NCBI RefSeq assembly: GCF_001885585.1
Contig: NZ_LSRP01000068.1
Coordinates: 1 to 64,000, forward strand
Length of the DNA: 64,000 bases
Source of the DNA: Pararhizobium antarcticum
GTDB taxonomy: Bacteria; Pseudomonadota; Alphaproteobacteria; Rhizobiales; Rhizobiaceae
Reading direction: 5' to 3'
Positions 44,518 through 53,718 of this stretch are shown in pieces (the first letter of the stretch is position 1; every line of letters begins with the position of its first letter). The notes beneath the pieces are model-generated. The model made no database searches. It saw nothing but the letters and a program-made list of their open reading frames with translations, and was not told the DNA's origin. The position numbers and the translations under genes were made by a program.

Positions 44518-45365
44518 GCCCGCCCTTGACCGGTGCAAAATTCACGGGCGGAAGACACGGCATCCGCAAATCGCGCTGGCTGCCGATCTATGTCACGGTC
44601 TATCTCGGCTTCCTCTATCTGCCAATCTTGCTCCTGCCGATCTTCTCGTTCAACAACGCCGCCTCCACCACCTTCCCGCTCGCCGGTTTCACGACCAAAT
44701 GGTACGCAGCGCTCTGGGGCAATGGGGCGATGCTCGATGCCGCGCGCAACAGCCTGTTCGTCGGCCTTTGCGTAGCGATCCTGTCGACCGGCCATGCCAT
44801 CTGTGCCGCCCGCGCCATCACCCGCTATCGATTCCGCGGACAACGGGCGGCAACCGGCCTGATCATGGCGCCGCTCTTCCTCCCCGAAATCATCGTTGCC
44901 GTTTCGCTGCTGATGATCGTCCTGCAGATCGGCATCGAGCTCTCGCTGGCAACCGTCATTCTCGGCCAGACGGTGTTCTGCCTGCCCTATGCCATGTCGG
45001 TGCTGATTTCGGGTTTCGAGGGTTTCGACCGGAGCCTTGAAGAAGCCTCGATGGATCTGGGTGAAACCGCGCTCGGAACCTTCCGCCGCGTGACGCTGCC
45101 GGTCGTGGCACCGGCAATCGTCTCGAGCCTGCTCGTCTCCTTCACCATTTCGCTCGACGAGTTCATCCTGGCCTTCTTCCTGTCGGGGACCGAGCCGACA
45201 CTGCCCGTCTATATCTGGGGCCAGCTCCGCTTTGCCGCCAAGCTGCCAAGCGTGCTGGCGCTCGGCAGCCTGATGCTCGTCCTGTCCATCCTTCTCATCA
45301 CCATTGCCGAATTTTTGCGCCGTCGCTCGCAACGCCGCATCCAGGGGAGGCTCGCCAATGGCTGA
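44514..45365 (+). CDS. ABC transporter permease, PotC-like
   Basis: 283 residues with six membrane segments and the EAA loop EEASMDLGETALGTFRRVTL around residues 176-195. The ATG at 44514 overlaps the previous stop; an in-frame GTG at 44505 is less likely. The downstream ATPase gene starts inside its last codons. Confidence 0.9.
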   Translation: MSPPLTGAKFTGGRHGIRKSRWLPIYVTVYLGFLYLPILLLPIFSFNNAASTTFPLAGFTTKWYAALWGNGAMLDAARNSLFVGLCVAILSTGHAICAARAITRYRFRGQRAATGLIMAPLFLPEIIVAVSLLMIVLQIGIELSLATVILGQTVFCLPYAMSVLISGFEGFDRSLEEASMDLGETALGTFRRVTLPVVAPAIVSSLLVSFTISLDEFILAFFLSGTEPTLPVYIWGQLRFAAKLPSVLALGSLMLVLSILLITIAEFLRRRSQRRIQGRLANG

Positions 45366-46446
45366 GATGCCGATGATCGAGATCAAGGCCGTCAGCCGCT
45401 TCTATGGCATCTACAAGGCACTCGACAGCGTGACGCTCGACATTGCCGCCGGTGAGTTCTTCTCGCTGCTGGGGCCCTCCGGCTGCGGCAAGACCACGCT
45501 TTTGCGCTCGATTGCCGGCTTCGACACGCCGACCTCCGGCGACATCCGCATCGACGGACAATCGGCCATCGGCGTTCCCCCGAACAGGCGCCCGACCAAC
45601 ATGGTCTTCCAGAACTACGCGATCTTCCCGCATCTGAATGTCGCGGAAAATGTCGCCTACGGTCTGAAGCGGCTGAAACTCGATGCGCAGGACGAACGCC
45701 GCCGCGTCGGCGATGCGCTCGATCAGGTGCGGCTCTCGACGCTCGGCAAGCGCGGCGCCCACGAACTGTCCGGCGGCCAGCGCCAGCGGGTGGCACTCGC
45801 CCGCGCGCTGGTCATGCGGCCCAAGGTCCTGCTGCTCGATGAACCCTTGTCTGCGCTCGACAAGAAGCTGCGCGAGGAGATGCAGGTGGAGCTGCGCTCC
45901 CTGCAAAAGGCCGTCGGCATCACCTTCGTGCTTGTCACCCACGACCAGTACGAGGCCCTCGCAATGTCCGATCGCATCGCCGTCATGTTCGGCGGCAGGA
46001 TCGCCCAGGTCGCGACGCCGAAGGAAATCTACCAGCGGCCGCTCACCCGCGCGGTCGCAGACTTTCTGGGCGGCATGAATTTCATGAAGGCCAGGATCAC
46101 CGGCGAGACCGCAACCGATCTTTCCGTCGAGACACAACGCTTTGGCGCCGTCACCTTGACCAAACCGCCGGGCTTTACCTGCGGCACCAGCGAGGCGACC
46201 ATCGGCATACGGCCGGAACGGTTGCGCGTCCTATGGGACGATGACACGGCACCGCATGCGATCGAGGGTCACGTTGTCGATCGGCATTATTTTGGCGAGA
46301 TCACCCATCTGATCGTCAATGTTCCGGGGCTGGACGCACCCTTGTCGGTCTCCGAGACCAACAATTTCGGCGCCGACGACATTCCCGTCGGCGCGCCGAT
46401 CCGGCTGGCCTATGATCCGGACGCCCTGGTGGCGCTGGCCGACTGA
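45358..46446 (+). CDS. ABC transporter ATP-binding protein, PotA-like
   Basis: 362 residues. Walker A GPSGCGKTT near 39-47, signature LSGGQRQR, Walker B LLLDEPLSALD, switch VTHDQYEAL and a C-terminal TOBE domain. The ATG at 45358 has GGGGAGG upstream and overlaps the permease gene by eight bases. Its 3' end overlaps the convergent SnoaL-like gene by 37 bases, so the two transcripts are antisense there. Confidence 0.9.
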   Translation: MAEMPMIEIKAVSRFYGIYKALDSVTLDIAAGEFFSLLGPSGCGKTTLLRSIAGFDTPTSGDIRIDGQSAIGVPPNRRPTNMVFQNYAIFPHLNVAENVAYGLKRLKLDAQDERRRVGDALDQVRLSTLGKRGAHELSGGQRQRVALARALVMRPKVLLLDEPLSALDKKLREEMQVELRSLQKAVGITFVLVTHDQYEALAMSDRIAVMFGGRIAQVATPKEIYQRPLTRAVADFLGGMNFMKARITGETATDLSVETQRFGAVTLTKPPGFTCGTSEATIGIRPERLRVLWDDDTAPHAIEGHVVDRHYFGEITHLIVNVPGLDAPLSVSETNNFGADDIPVGAPIRLAYDPDALVALAD

Positions 46447-46829
46447 AGCTGCGCCTCAATGGCGGCCTTGTCGATCACGGACCACACCTCGAAAATCTTG
46501 TCCTCGCGAAAAGCGTAGAAGACATTTTCAGCAAAAGAAATCTTTCTCTCGTTGATATCAAGACCGAAAAATCGGCCTTTCGGGCTGCAGTTGAAGGAGA
46601 GCCGACTGGCGATGAGCGGCGGATTGGAAACCAGCATCTGCACATCGAAATACAGGTCGGGAATTTCGGAAAAGTCGTTTTCCAGCATTTTGCGATAACC
46701 GGAAAGACCGATCGATTGACCGTTGTGGATGGCATCGTCGGCGACGAATTCACCAAGCGCATCCCAGTTCTGCCTGTTAAGGCAGGCAATATAGGCGCGA
46801 TAAATATCGGCAAGATCGTCTCTGGTCAT
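46410..46829 (-). CDS. SnoaL-like/ester cyclase-family protein
   Basis: 139 residues of the NTF2-like fold, recognised from IYRAYIACLNRQNWDAL, FVADDAIHNGQ and the closing FREDKIFEVWSVID. Such small alpha+beta barrels include polyketide cyclases, isomerases and many proteins of unknown role. AGGAG stands eight bases before the ATG at 46829. An inverted repeat upstream (46841-46874) suggests its own control. Placement within the amine cluster hints at a part in that pathway, but nothing fixes its activity. Confidence 0.78.
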   Translation of the reverse strand: MTRDDLADIYRAYIACLNRQNWDALGEFVADDAIHNGQSIGLSGYRKMLENDFSEIPDLYFDVQMLVSNPPLIASRLSFNCSPKGRFFGLDINERKISFAENVFYAFREDKIFEVWSVIDKAAIEAQLQSASATRASGS

Positions 46830-46840
46830 GGCGGCAACTC

Positions 46841-46874
46841 CTGTGTTCCACATCGATATAACAGTTGAACACAG
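46841..46874. promoter_or_regulatory. Inverted repeat upstream of the SnoaL-like gene
   Basis: CTGTGTTC (46841-46848) and GAACACAG (46867-46874) are perfect inverses 18 bases apart; extending to 11 bases gives one mismatch. Position just upstream of the ATG at 46829 fits an operator or a stem in the 5' leader. Confidence 0.45.
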
Positions 46875-46914
46875 GATAAATGTAGAACTCAGCGATAGCC
46901 CACACGCATTCTAC

Positions 46915-47994
46915 CTAATAGCCCGCCTTGATCTTCTCGAACTCTGCAATCATCTTTTGGCGCATCTGCGTCGGCATCGGTGCCTGGAACAGCGTGTTGT
47001 CGACGAAGGCGTCGACATCGGCATAACCCTTTTCGGCCAGAAGCTTGGCATCGACGGCGGCCATGCCCTTGCCGTTGGCATGTCCGTAGCCCCAGGCATC
47101 GACCAGATAGGTGGAGATGGCAGGATCGGTGACGGCGTTGAGGAAATCGTAGTCCTGCGCTTCCGTGCCTTCGCCACCCTTCAGCCGGACATAGCCGCAG
47201 ACCCAGGTCGACAGCCCCTCCTTCGTATCCTTCTTGATCGCGGCCGGAACGCCATCCTTCTGCAGCGTTGTCACCGTCTCGTTCCAGGCCCAGGCGAGGT
47301 CAATCTCGCCACTCGCCATCGCCTGACTGACGTCCGTATTGTCGGTCCAGTAGAGACGGACATTCTTGTGCACGTCGCGCAGGAAGGCCGACGCTTCGGC
47401 AAACTGCGCCTCCGTCATGGTCGTCCAGTCCTTCAGGCCAATCGCAAGACTTGCCAGCGCATAGGCATCATCGACATTGTCGCCGATCGAGACGCGATCC
47501 TTGAATTTTGGATCGGCAAAGGCCCGGAGCGAAGCGACGTCTTCGGGCTTGACCGTATCGGTGCGGTAGGTGAGCACCGTGTTGCCCCATTCGAACGGCA
47601 GGAACCAGGCCTTGCCCTCCGCCGTCATCAGATCCTTCATGCCGGCAATGCCGGGCAGGATATCGTTCCAGGCGGTCAGCTTGGCTGTGTCGAGCGGCTC
47701 GAGCAGCCCGGCCTCGCGCCATTTCGCGATACTCTGCGAGCACGGATGGGCGAGATCGGCCTTGAAGCCCGAGCGCAGTTTCTGGAAGGCCTCCTCCTCG
47801 TCGCCGAAGAAACTGAACTCAGGCTCCGTGCCGTGTTTGGCGACATAGGCGGGATGGAAGGCGGGATCCTCATAACCGGCCCAGTCGAAGACGGTGATCG
47901 TATCGGCGGCCGCAACGGGCAAGGCGGCGCAGGACAGGAGGCCGGCTAAGGCCAGACGTTCACCCAGGCGCTTCATTCGTCTCAGTCTCGTCAT
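46915..47994 (-). CDS. Polyamine-type ABC transporter substrate-binding protein (PotD/PotF-like)
   Basis: 359 residues from ATG 47994 (GAGGAG six bases upstream). Signal peptide of about 29 residues ending VAA-A, then TITVFDWAGYEDP, the family's ligand-binding start, and LAWAWNETV near the middle. It is the only binding protein near the operon at 43597-46446, and the TetR gene lies just upstream on the same strand (35 bases apart), so the two are likely co-transcribed under the operator at 48955. Confidence 0.87.
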   Translation of the reverse strand: MTRLRRMKRLGERLALAGLLSCAALPVAAADTITVFDWAGYEDPAFHPAYVAKHGTEPEFSFFGDEEEAFQKLRSGFKADLAHPCSQSIAKWREAGLLEPLDTAKLTAWNDILPGIAGMKDLMTAEGKAWFLPFEWGNTVLTYRTDTVKPEDVASLRAFADPKFKDRVSIGDNVDDAYALASLAIGLKDWTTMTEAQFAEASAFLRDVHKNVRLYWTDNTDVSQAMASGEIDLAWAWNETVTTLQKDGVPAAIKKDTKEGLSTWVCGYVRLKGGEGTEAQDYDFLNAVTDPAISTYLVDAWGYGHANGKGMAAVDAKLLAEKGYADVDAFVDNTLFQAPMPTQMRQKMIAEFEKIKAGY

Positions 47995-48028
47995 GCCAGT
48001 CTCCTCTCCGGTTGCTCCGGTCTTCCGG

Positions 48029-48754
48029 TTACGCCGGCTTTGCTGTTCCCTCTTTCGGCCCGTCATGGGTCATATGCCCAGGAAAGACCGCCACAAGATA
48101 TTCGACCGCTGCGGCATGCGCCTTTTCGCGCGTAAACCCGTCGCCGGTCATTAGCCGCCACCACAGTCCCTCCATCAGCGCAGACAGGGCCAGGGCCGTA
48201 ATTTCGGCGTCATAGGCATAGTGGCCCTCCTGCTTGATCTCGGCGCAGAGCGTCACGAACAGATCCTGATAGGTCAGGTCGCGCGCACCGCAGAGCGCCT
48301 GATAGGTGGGCCGCGATTTTGCCTCGCCCCAGAAGGCGCACCAGGCCGCAAGCTTGCGCTTGGTGCATATCTTCCGGTCGAAATCGGCAGCCACCAGCGA
48401 CCAGAGCTTCGCGGCGGCGGATGGTCCCGCCTTGTCGAGCGCCATCTGCCAATGGGCGGCATATTCGTCCGCCATCGCCTGCAGCGTCGCGACCAAGAGC
48501 TTTTCCTTGCTCTCGAAGTGAAAGTTGACGATGCCGCGCGACAGGCCGGCACCATCGGCAACATCGGCGAGCGTTGTTTCCGAATAGCCGCGCTTGGCCA
48601 ACGAATCGATCGTCGCCTCGATCAACTGCAGGCGTCGCGTTTCCTTGGACGCCTTGCGCCCCTTCCTGTCCGCCTCGCCCGCATCCGCCGTCACCGAAAC
48701 CGCTTTCATTCTCACTGCCACTTTCTTGCCCCTGAGGCTGAGAATGACGCTCAT
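48029..48754 (-). CDS. TetR-family regulator, BetI-like
   Basis: 241 residues. The helix-turn-helix at about 40-85 reads ATIDSLAKRGYSETTLADVA and LSRGIVNFHFESKEKLL, followed by a ligand domain resembling BetI. GGAGG lies six bases before the ATG at 48754. It is divergent from the flavoprotein operon, with the palindrome TGAATGCTCATTCA between them. Copies of that palindrome at 20487 and 43420 suggest a wider regulon. The ligand is probably the imported amine or betaine. Confidence 0.87.
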   Translation of the reverse strand: MSVILSLRGKKVAVRMKAVSVTADAGEADRKGRKASKETRRLQLIEATIDSLAKRGYSETTLADVADGAGLSRGIVNFHFESKEKLLVATLQAMADEYAAHWQMALDKAGPSAAAKLWSLVAADFDRKICTKRKLAAWCAFWGEAKSRPTYQALCGARDLTYQDLFVTLCAEIKQEGHYAYDAEITALALSALMEGLWWRLMTGDGFTREKAHAAAVEYLVAVFPGHMTHDGPKEGTAKPA

Positions 48755-48954
48755 GACATTCCTCCACCCGGTTTTTCACCGCGGTGATGAGCGGGACAAT
48801 GCGCGGCACTGTCAAGAACCTTCTGCATGGCGGCCTCGTCCTTGTCCGGCGCCTGCGCCGATGTTTCGATCATCCCGACCTTCCGTCTGTTTGCCGATGC
48901 AACACGTGCTGATCAAAATCCTAACGCATAATCAGGAGATTGCAAGATACTTGC

Positions 48955-48968
48955 TGAATGCTCATTCA
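48955..48968. promoter_or_regulatory. TetR operator between the regulator and flavoprotein operon
   Basis: TGAATG-CT-CATTCA is a perfect 6-2-6 palindrome between starts 48754 and 49030. BetI-type sites are of the form TTGAACGTTCAA, so this is a related half-site with a two-base spacer. Confidence 0.7.
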
Positions 48969-49029
48969 ATACAACTGGACAACATTCTGCTTTTCATGCC
49001 ACTTTTTAACAATCGATGGAGAGCTGAGC

Positions 49030-50649
49030 GTGAAAAAATACGACGTTGTAATGATCGGAGGCGGACATAACGGTCTGGTCGCCGCCTGCTACCTGCAGCG
49101 CGCCGGGCTGGATGTGCTCGTGCTGGAAAAGAACGACTGGGTCGGCGGCGCCGCCACCAGCCGCGAGATGACACCGGGCTTCCTCTATTCCAACTGTTCC
49201 TATGTCTGCTCGCTGTTCCGGCCGGAAATCATGCGCGACCTGGAATTGCCGAAACACGGCCTGCAGGTGATCGCCTATGAAGGCGGCGCGGTCTTCACCC
49301 GCGACGGCGACTACCTCGCCTCCTACCGCGACCATGACAGCCATCGCCGCGAATTTGCGCGCTATTCGAAGCGCGATGCCGAGGCCTATGAGCGCTATGC
49401 CCGCGACGTCACCCGCCAGTGCCGCTTCATCCAGCCGCTTCTGATGCGCACGGCGCCCGATCCGTTCTCGTTCAAGCCGCGCGACCTTGCCGAGTTGCTC
49501 TATCTCGGCCGGAAATTCGGCGACTTCTCCGCCCATGACATGGCGCAGACCCTGCGCTTCTGGACCATGTCGATCTCCGATTTTCTCGATGAATATTTCG
49601 AGACCGACGTGATCAAGGCCTATCTCGCGCTGTCCGGCATCATCGGCACAGCACTCGGGCCCATGTCGCCCGGCACAGCCTATGTTCTGCTGCATCATTA
49701 CATGGGCGAAGTCGACGGTTCGGTCGGCGCCTGGGGCTATGCGCGCGGCGGCATGGGTGCCGTGACGCAAGCGCTTGCCTCATCCTTCCGCGCCTCCGGT
49801 GGCACGATCCGCACCGGTGCCGATGTCGAGAAGGTGATGACCCGAAGCGGCCGGGCGACCGGCGTCAGGCTGGCGGATGGCGAGGAAGTGCACGGCGGTC
49901 TCGTGGTATCGAATGCCGACGTCAAGCGCACCTTCCTCAAGCTCGTCGACGAGGATGCGCTGCCGGAAACCTTCGTGCACCGCGTCAAGCACTTCAAGAT
50001 GCGCGGCTCGTCGGGCAAGCTCAACATTGCGCTCGACAGCCTGCCGGAGTTTCCAGCGCTTCCGACGGGCTCCTCCTGCATCCGCGGCGACATGCACTTC
50101 ACCGATTCGATGGAGCGCATGGAGCGCGCCTATGACGACTGGAAGGCCGGGCATTTTTCCGCCGACCCCTTTGTCGACATGGTCATCCCGACAACGCTCG
50201 ATCCGACCATGGCGCCGCCGGGCAAGCATTTCATGAGCTGCTTCGTGCAATATTGTCCGCCCAAGATCGACGGCGAGGACTGGACGGATGCCGACCGCGA
50301 CGCCTTCGCCGAAACCGTCATCAGCCAGATCGCCGACTATTCCCCCGGTTTCCGCGACCGCATCCTGCATATGGAGGTGCGCACGCCGCGCGAAATCGAG
50401 GCAGAGGTCGGCCTCACCGAAGGCAATATCTTCCAGGGCGAACTGACCTTCGACCAGCTTCTCTTCAACCGGCCGGTGCCGGGTTATGCCCAGTACCGCA
50501 GCCCCGTGCCCGGCCTCTATCTCTGCGGCTCCTCCACCCATCCGGGCGGCGGCGTCATGGGCGCGCCGGGGCGCAACGCCGCGGCCGAAATCCTGCGCGA
50601 CCTGAAGCGCAAGCCAAACCAGATGAGCCCCGCCCATGACGTCATCTAG
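49030..50649 (+). CDS. PYROXD2-like FAD/NAD(P)-dependent oxidoreductase (first of a tandem pair)
   Basis: 539 residues from GTG 49030, which has GGAG eight bases upstream; longer readings begin in the operator region. The dinucleotide fold is GGGHNGLVAACYL (about 10-22), and the C terminus has LYLCGSSTHPGGGVMGAPG, both typical of CrtI/phytoene-desaturase relatives of the PYROXD2 group. Likely oxidises a C-N or C-C bond of a small amine or acid. It overlaps its paralogue by 14 bases. Confidence 0.85.
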   Translation: MKKYDVVMIGGGHNGLVAACYLQRAGLDVLVLEKNDWVGGAATSREMTPGFLYSNCSYVCSLFRPEIMRDLELPKHGLQVIAYEGGAVFTRDGDYLASYRDHDSHRREFARYSKRDAEAYERYARDVTRQCRFIQPLLMRTAPDPFSFKPRDLAELLYLGRKFGDFSAHDMAQTLRFWTMSISDFLDEYFETDVIKAYLALSGIIGTALGPMSPGTAYVLLHHYMGEVDGSVGAWGYARGGMGAVTQALASSFRASGGTIRTGADVEKVMTRSGRATGVRLADGEEVHGGLVVSNADVKRTFLKLVDEDALPETFVHRVKHFKMRGSSGKLNIALDSLPEFPALPTGSSCIRGDMHFTDSMERMERAYDDWKAGHFSADPFVDMVIPTTLDPTMAPPGKHFMSCFVQYCPPKIDGEDWTDADRDAFAETVISQIADYSPGFRDRILHMEVRTPREIEAEVGLTEGNIFQGELTFDQLLFNRPVPGYAQYRSPVPGLYLCGSSTHPGGGVMGAPGRNAAAEILRDLKRKPNQMSPAHDVI

Positions 50650-52207
50650 CCCGACCGTGAACAGATATGATGCCATCGTCATCGGCGGTGGCCACAACGG
50701 TCTGACGGCCGCCACGCTGCTCGCCCAGAGCGGCCGTCAGGTGATCGTGCTCGAGGCCGCTGATAGCCTCGGCGGCGCCCTGCGCGGCCATGCGTTCCAT
50801 CCGGGCTTTCGCGCGCCCGGGCTCGTCCATATCCTCAACCGGCTTGATCCGGAGGTGATCAGGCTCCTGAAGCTCGACACGACGGCGCTGTCCGGCCACC
50901 CGGCACCGACCGTCGCCCTGTCCGAACTCGGCAATCCCGCCATCCTGCGCGGCGCCTATGGCGAAACACTGGACGGGGTGAGCGCACAGGAGGCTGTGGC
51001 CTTTGCCGAGATGCGCCGCAAGCTGGTGTTTCAGGCAGGAATCCTCAGACGCTTCCTCAGGCGCCGTCCGCCGGAGATCGGTCGGATCACGCTGAACGAC
51101 ATGACCAGCTTTGCCGGCGCTGGCCTCAGCCTTCTGCGAAAGGGCCGCGAGGAAGGCCGCGATTTCCTGCGCATGCTGCTGATGAACGTCGCCGATGTCG
51201 CCGACGAGTATCTCGATGACGACCGGCTGAAGGGCCTTCTCGCCTTCGATGCGACGCTCGGCATTCATCTCGGTCCGCGTTCGCCCACCTCCCTGCTCGG
51301 CCTCTATTATCGGCTGACCGGAGAGATCAATGGCGCGATCGGAAACCAGATCGTCGCCAGAGGCGGACTGGCGCAAGCGTTTGAGAGGGCCGCACGGGCC
51401 GCCGGTGTAACGATCCGCACCGGGGCCGCCGTTGCCCGGATTATCGCAGATCGCGGCACAGCAAGCGGCGTCGTGCTGGAGACCGGCGAAACGCTCTCCG
51501 CGCCGGTCATCGTCTCGGCCATCCATCCGCAGGCGACATTCCTGAAGCTCACCGATACAGCCGAACTCGGCACCGGCTTCGTGCGCGCGATCGGCAACAT
51601 CCGGTCCAGGGGCAATGTCGCGAAACTCGATCTCGCGCTCGACCGGCTGCCCGATTTCACCGGCGTGTCCAGAGCTGACCTTTCGGGCCGCCTTGTCCTC
51701 GCCCGCTCGATCGATCACGTCGAAACAGCATTCAACCCGGCCAAATACGGCGCATTTTCCTGCGATCCGGTGATGGAGATCACGCTTCCGAGCCTCAGCG
51801 ATCCGTCCCTGGCGCCCCCAGGCGCAGCAACCCTGTCGGCGCTTGTCCAGTTTGCGCCCTATGCGCTGAAAACCGGTTGGGACAGCGGCCGCGCCGAATT
51901 CCTGGCGATCATTCTCGAAAAACTGGAACACTACGCCCCCGGCCTTGGGAACAGCGTGGTCGCCGCCAGCCTGATGACGCCGGTCGATATCGAGGCGCGC
52001 TATCACATGCCGGGCGGGCACTGGCACCATGGCGAGTTGCAGGCCGACCAGTTGCTGGTCAATCGCCCCGTCAACCAGGCGGCCGGTTATGCGACGCCGC
52101 TGAAGGGGCTTTATCTCGCCAGTGCCGGCGCCCATCCCGGCGGCGGCATTTCCGGCCTGCCCGGCCTGCTGGCCGCACGCCACATCCTTTCGGGAGAAAA
52201 GCCATGA
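50636..52207 (+). CDS. PYROXD2-like FAD/NAD(P)-dependent oxidoreductase (second of a tandem pair)
   Basis: 523 residues. It has GGGHNGLTAATLL near residues 17-29 and the C-terminal LYLASAGAHPGGGISGLPG. Paralogue of the preceding gene with clearly different sequence, so the two may form a heteromer or act in consecutive steps. The ATG at 50636 lies before the stop of its neighbour; a GTG at 50657 is a possible shorter start. Its stop overlaps the GcvT-like gene by four bases. Confidence 0.83.
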   Translation: MTSSSPTVNRYDAIVIGGGHNGLTAATLLAQSGRQVIVLEAADSLGGALRGHAFHPGFRAPGLVHILNRLDPEVIRLLKLDTTALSGHPAPTVALSELGNPAILRGAYGETLDGVSAQEAVAFAEMRRKLVFQAGILRRFLRRRPPEIGRITLNDMTSFAGAGLSLLRKGREEGRDFLRMLLMNVADVADEYLDDDRLKGLLAFDATLGIHLGPRSPTSLLGLYYRLTGEINGAIGNQIVARGGLAQAFERAARAAGVTIRTGAAVARIIADRGTASGVVLETGETLSAPVIVSAIHPQATFLKLTDTAELGTGFVRAIGNIRSRGNVAKLDLALDRLPDFTGVSRADLSGRLVLARSIDHVETAFNPAKYGAFSCDPVMEITLPSLSDPSLAPPGAATLSALVQFAPYALKTGWDSGRAEFLAIILEKLEHYAPGLGNSVVAASLMTPVDIEARYHMPGGHWHHGELQADQLLVNRPVNQAAGYATPLKGLYLASAGAHPGGGISGLPGLLAARHILSGEKP

Positions 52208-53424
52208 TACCCGACGTCACCCTGCGCCGGTCCCGGCAGGCCCATATCGCAACGCCCCGGCTGGAAACGCCTTTCCATGCCCGCATTGCAGCCCTGGACG
52301 AGACCAACGACTGGTACAGCTGGGCCGGCTACAAGGCAGCCCATTCCGTCTTCGACGAGGAACTCGAATATTTCGCGATCCGCTCGACGGCCGCCCTGTT
52401 CGACATCTCGCCGATGGTCAAATACCGCATCAGCGGCCCGGACGCCGAGCGCTACCTCAACCGCCTGACCCTGCGCGATGTCGCAAAGCTCAAAGCCCAC
52501 CGCGTACAATACACAGCCTGGTGCGACGATCATGGCCATGTGCTGGACGACGGCACGCTGTTCCGGCTTGCGCCCGACACCTTCCGCCTCTGCTGCCAGG
52601 AACGCCACCTGCCCTGGCTGCTCGACAGCGCGATCGGCTTCGACGTCGAGATCGCGGAGGAAACGACCGAAATCGCCGGTCTCGCCCTGCAGGGACCGAC
52701 CTCTTTTGCCGTGCTGGCCAACGCCGGCTTTGACGGCATCGAACAGCTCAAGCCTTTTCAGATCGCCGAATTCAGCCATGACGACACGCGCGTCACGATC
52801 TCCCGCACCGGCTTCACCGGCGATCTCGGCTACGAACTCTTTGTGCCCGCCGGAGCTGCCCTCAGCCTCTGGGACCGTCTCTGGATGGCCGGACGGAACC
52901 TTGGCATCCGCGCCATCGGTTACGCGGCGCTCAACCGCACCCGCATCGAAGCGGGCTTCATCGTCGCCAATGCCGACTTCATGACGGCGGAGGCAGCGCT
53001 GCGTGCCGACCGCGCCCGCTTGCCGGACGAGATCGGGCTCGACTGGCTGGTCGATGCTGAAAAACCGTTTTTCAACGGACGTCATGCAATACTTGAAGCA
53101 CGGCGGAATCAGTCTCTGAAGTACATCCTCGTTGGCCTTGAAATAGAAGGGAATATTCCCGCCGAAGGCGCCATCGTCTATCACCGGAAAAAGCACGAAG
53201 CCGGCCTCGTCAGCGCCGCCATCTGGTCGCCGCTCGCCAAGCGCAACATCGCAATCGCCACACTGGAGCGCCCCTATGGTTCGCGCATCGTGGACGACCT
53301 GTGGGTCGAAATCTACGCCTCGCGCGAGTTGCAATACCAGAAGATGATGAAGCGCGCGACGATCGTACCCCGCCCCTTCATCAAGCTCGACCGCCGGACG
53401 GCGACACCGCCGGGACTGTTTTGA
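52204..53424 (+). CDS. Aminomethyltransferase (GcvT)-family protein
   Basis: 406 residues. The GcvT/YgfZ-type fold is shown by AALFDISPMVKYRISGPDA (about 64-82), LALQGPTSF and ISRTGFTGDLGYELFV. This family binds tetrahydrofolate and transfers a one-carbon unit released from an aminomethyl group. It is translationally coupled to the two flavoproteins, suggesting that they oxidise an N-methyl group and this protein captures the C1 unit. Substrate unknown. Confidence 0.85.
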   Translation: MIPDVTLRRSRQAHIATPRLETPFHARIAALDETNDWYSWAGYKAAHSVFDEELEYFAIRSTAALFDISPMVKYRISGPDAERYLNRLTLRDVAKLKAHRVQYTAWCDDHGHVLDDGTLFRLAPDTFRLCCQERHLPWLLDSAIGFDVEIAEETTEIAGLALQGPTSFAVLANAGFDGIEQLKPFQIAEFSHDDTRVTISRTGFTGDLGYELFVPAGAALSLWDRLWMAGRNLGIRAIGYAALNRTRIEAGFIVANADFMTAEAALRADRARLPDEIGLDWLVDAEKPFFNGRHAILEARRNQSLKYILVGLEIEGNIPAEGAIVYHRKKHEAGLVSAAIWSPLAKRNIAIATLERPYGSRIVDDLWVEIYASRELQYQKMMKRATIVPRPFIKLDRRTATPPGLF

Positions 53425-53435
53425 CAGACAAAAAG

Positions 53436-53672
53436 ATGGACGAGGAAAACGCTCGCAACTGGGAACTGATCAATACGCCTCCCGGCGTCGTATGGTCCGG
53501 ACGCACGCGCTATGCGTCCGCGACATTCTTTTACCATGGAGGCCAGATGAGCGCCGAGGTGCTGGAGGTCTACCGCATCTGTTCGCGGCTGGATGCGGAG
53601 GATCCGCTGGATGTCTTGCGGCGGTGGGAGATCGGGAGCGAGTGGGTGGAGCGGATGGTTGGTGGCGCATGA
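53436..53672 (+). CDS. Hypothetical small protein
   Basis: 78 residues, no recognised family. Sequence includes NTPPGVVWSGRTRYASATFF, then a helical tail EVLEVYRICSRLDAEDPL. It begins 11 bases after the GcvT-like stop on the same strand, so it could be the last gene of that operon. A TTG start overlapping the previous stop (53420) is also possible. Moderate confidence that it is translated. Confidence 0.5.
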   Translation: MDEENARNWELINTPPGVVWSGRTRYASATFFYHGGQMSAEVLEVYRICSRLDAEDPLDVLRRWEIGSEWVERMVGGA

Positions 53673-53718
53673 CCTCTGGCGCAGGCGGGTTCCGCTTTCG
53701 ACCCCAAGCGGTAATTGC

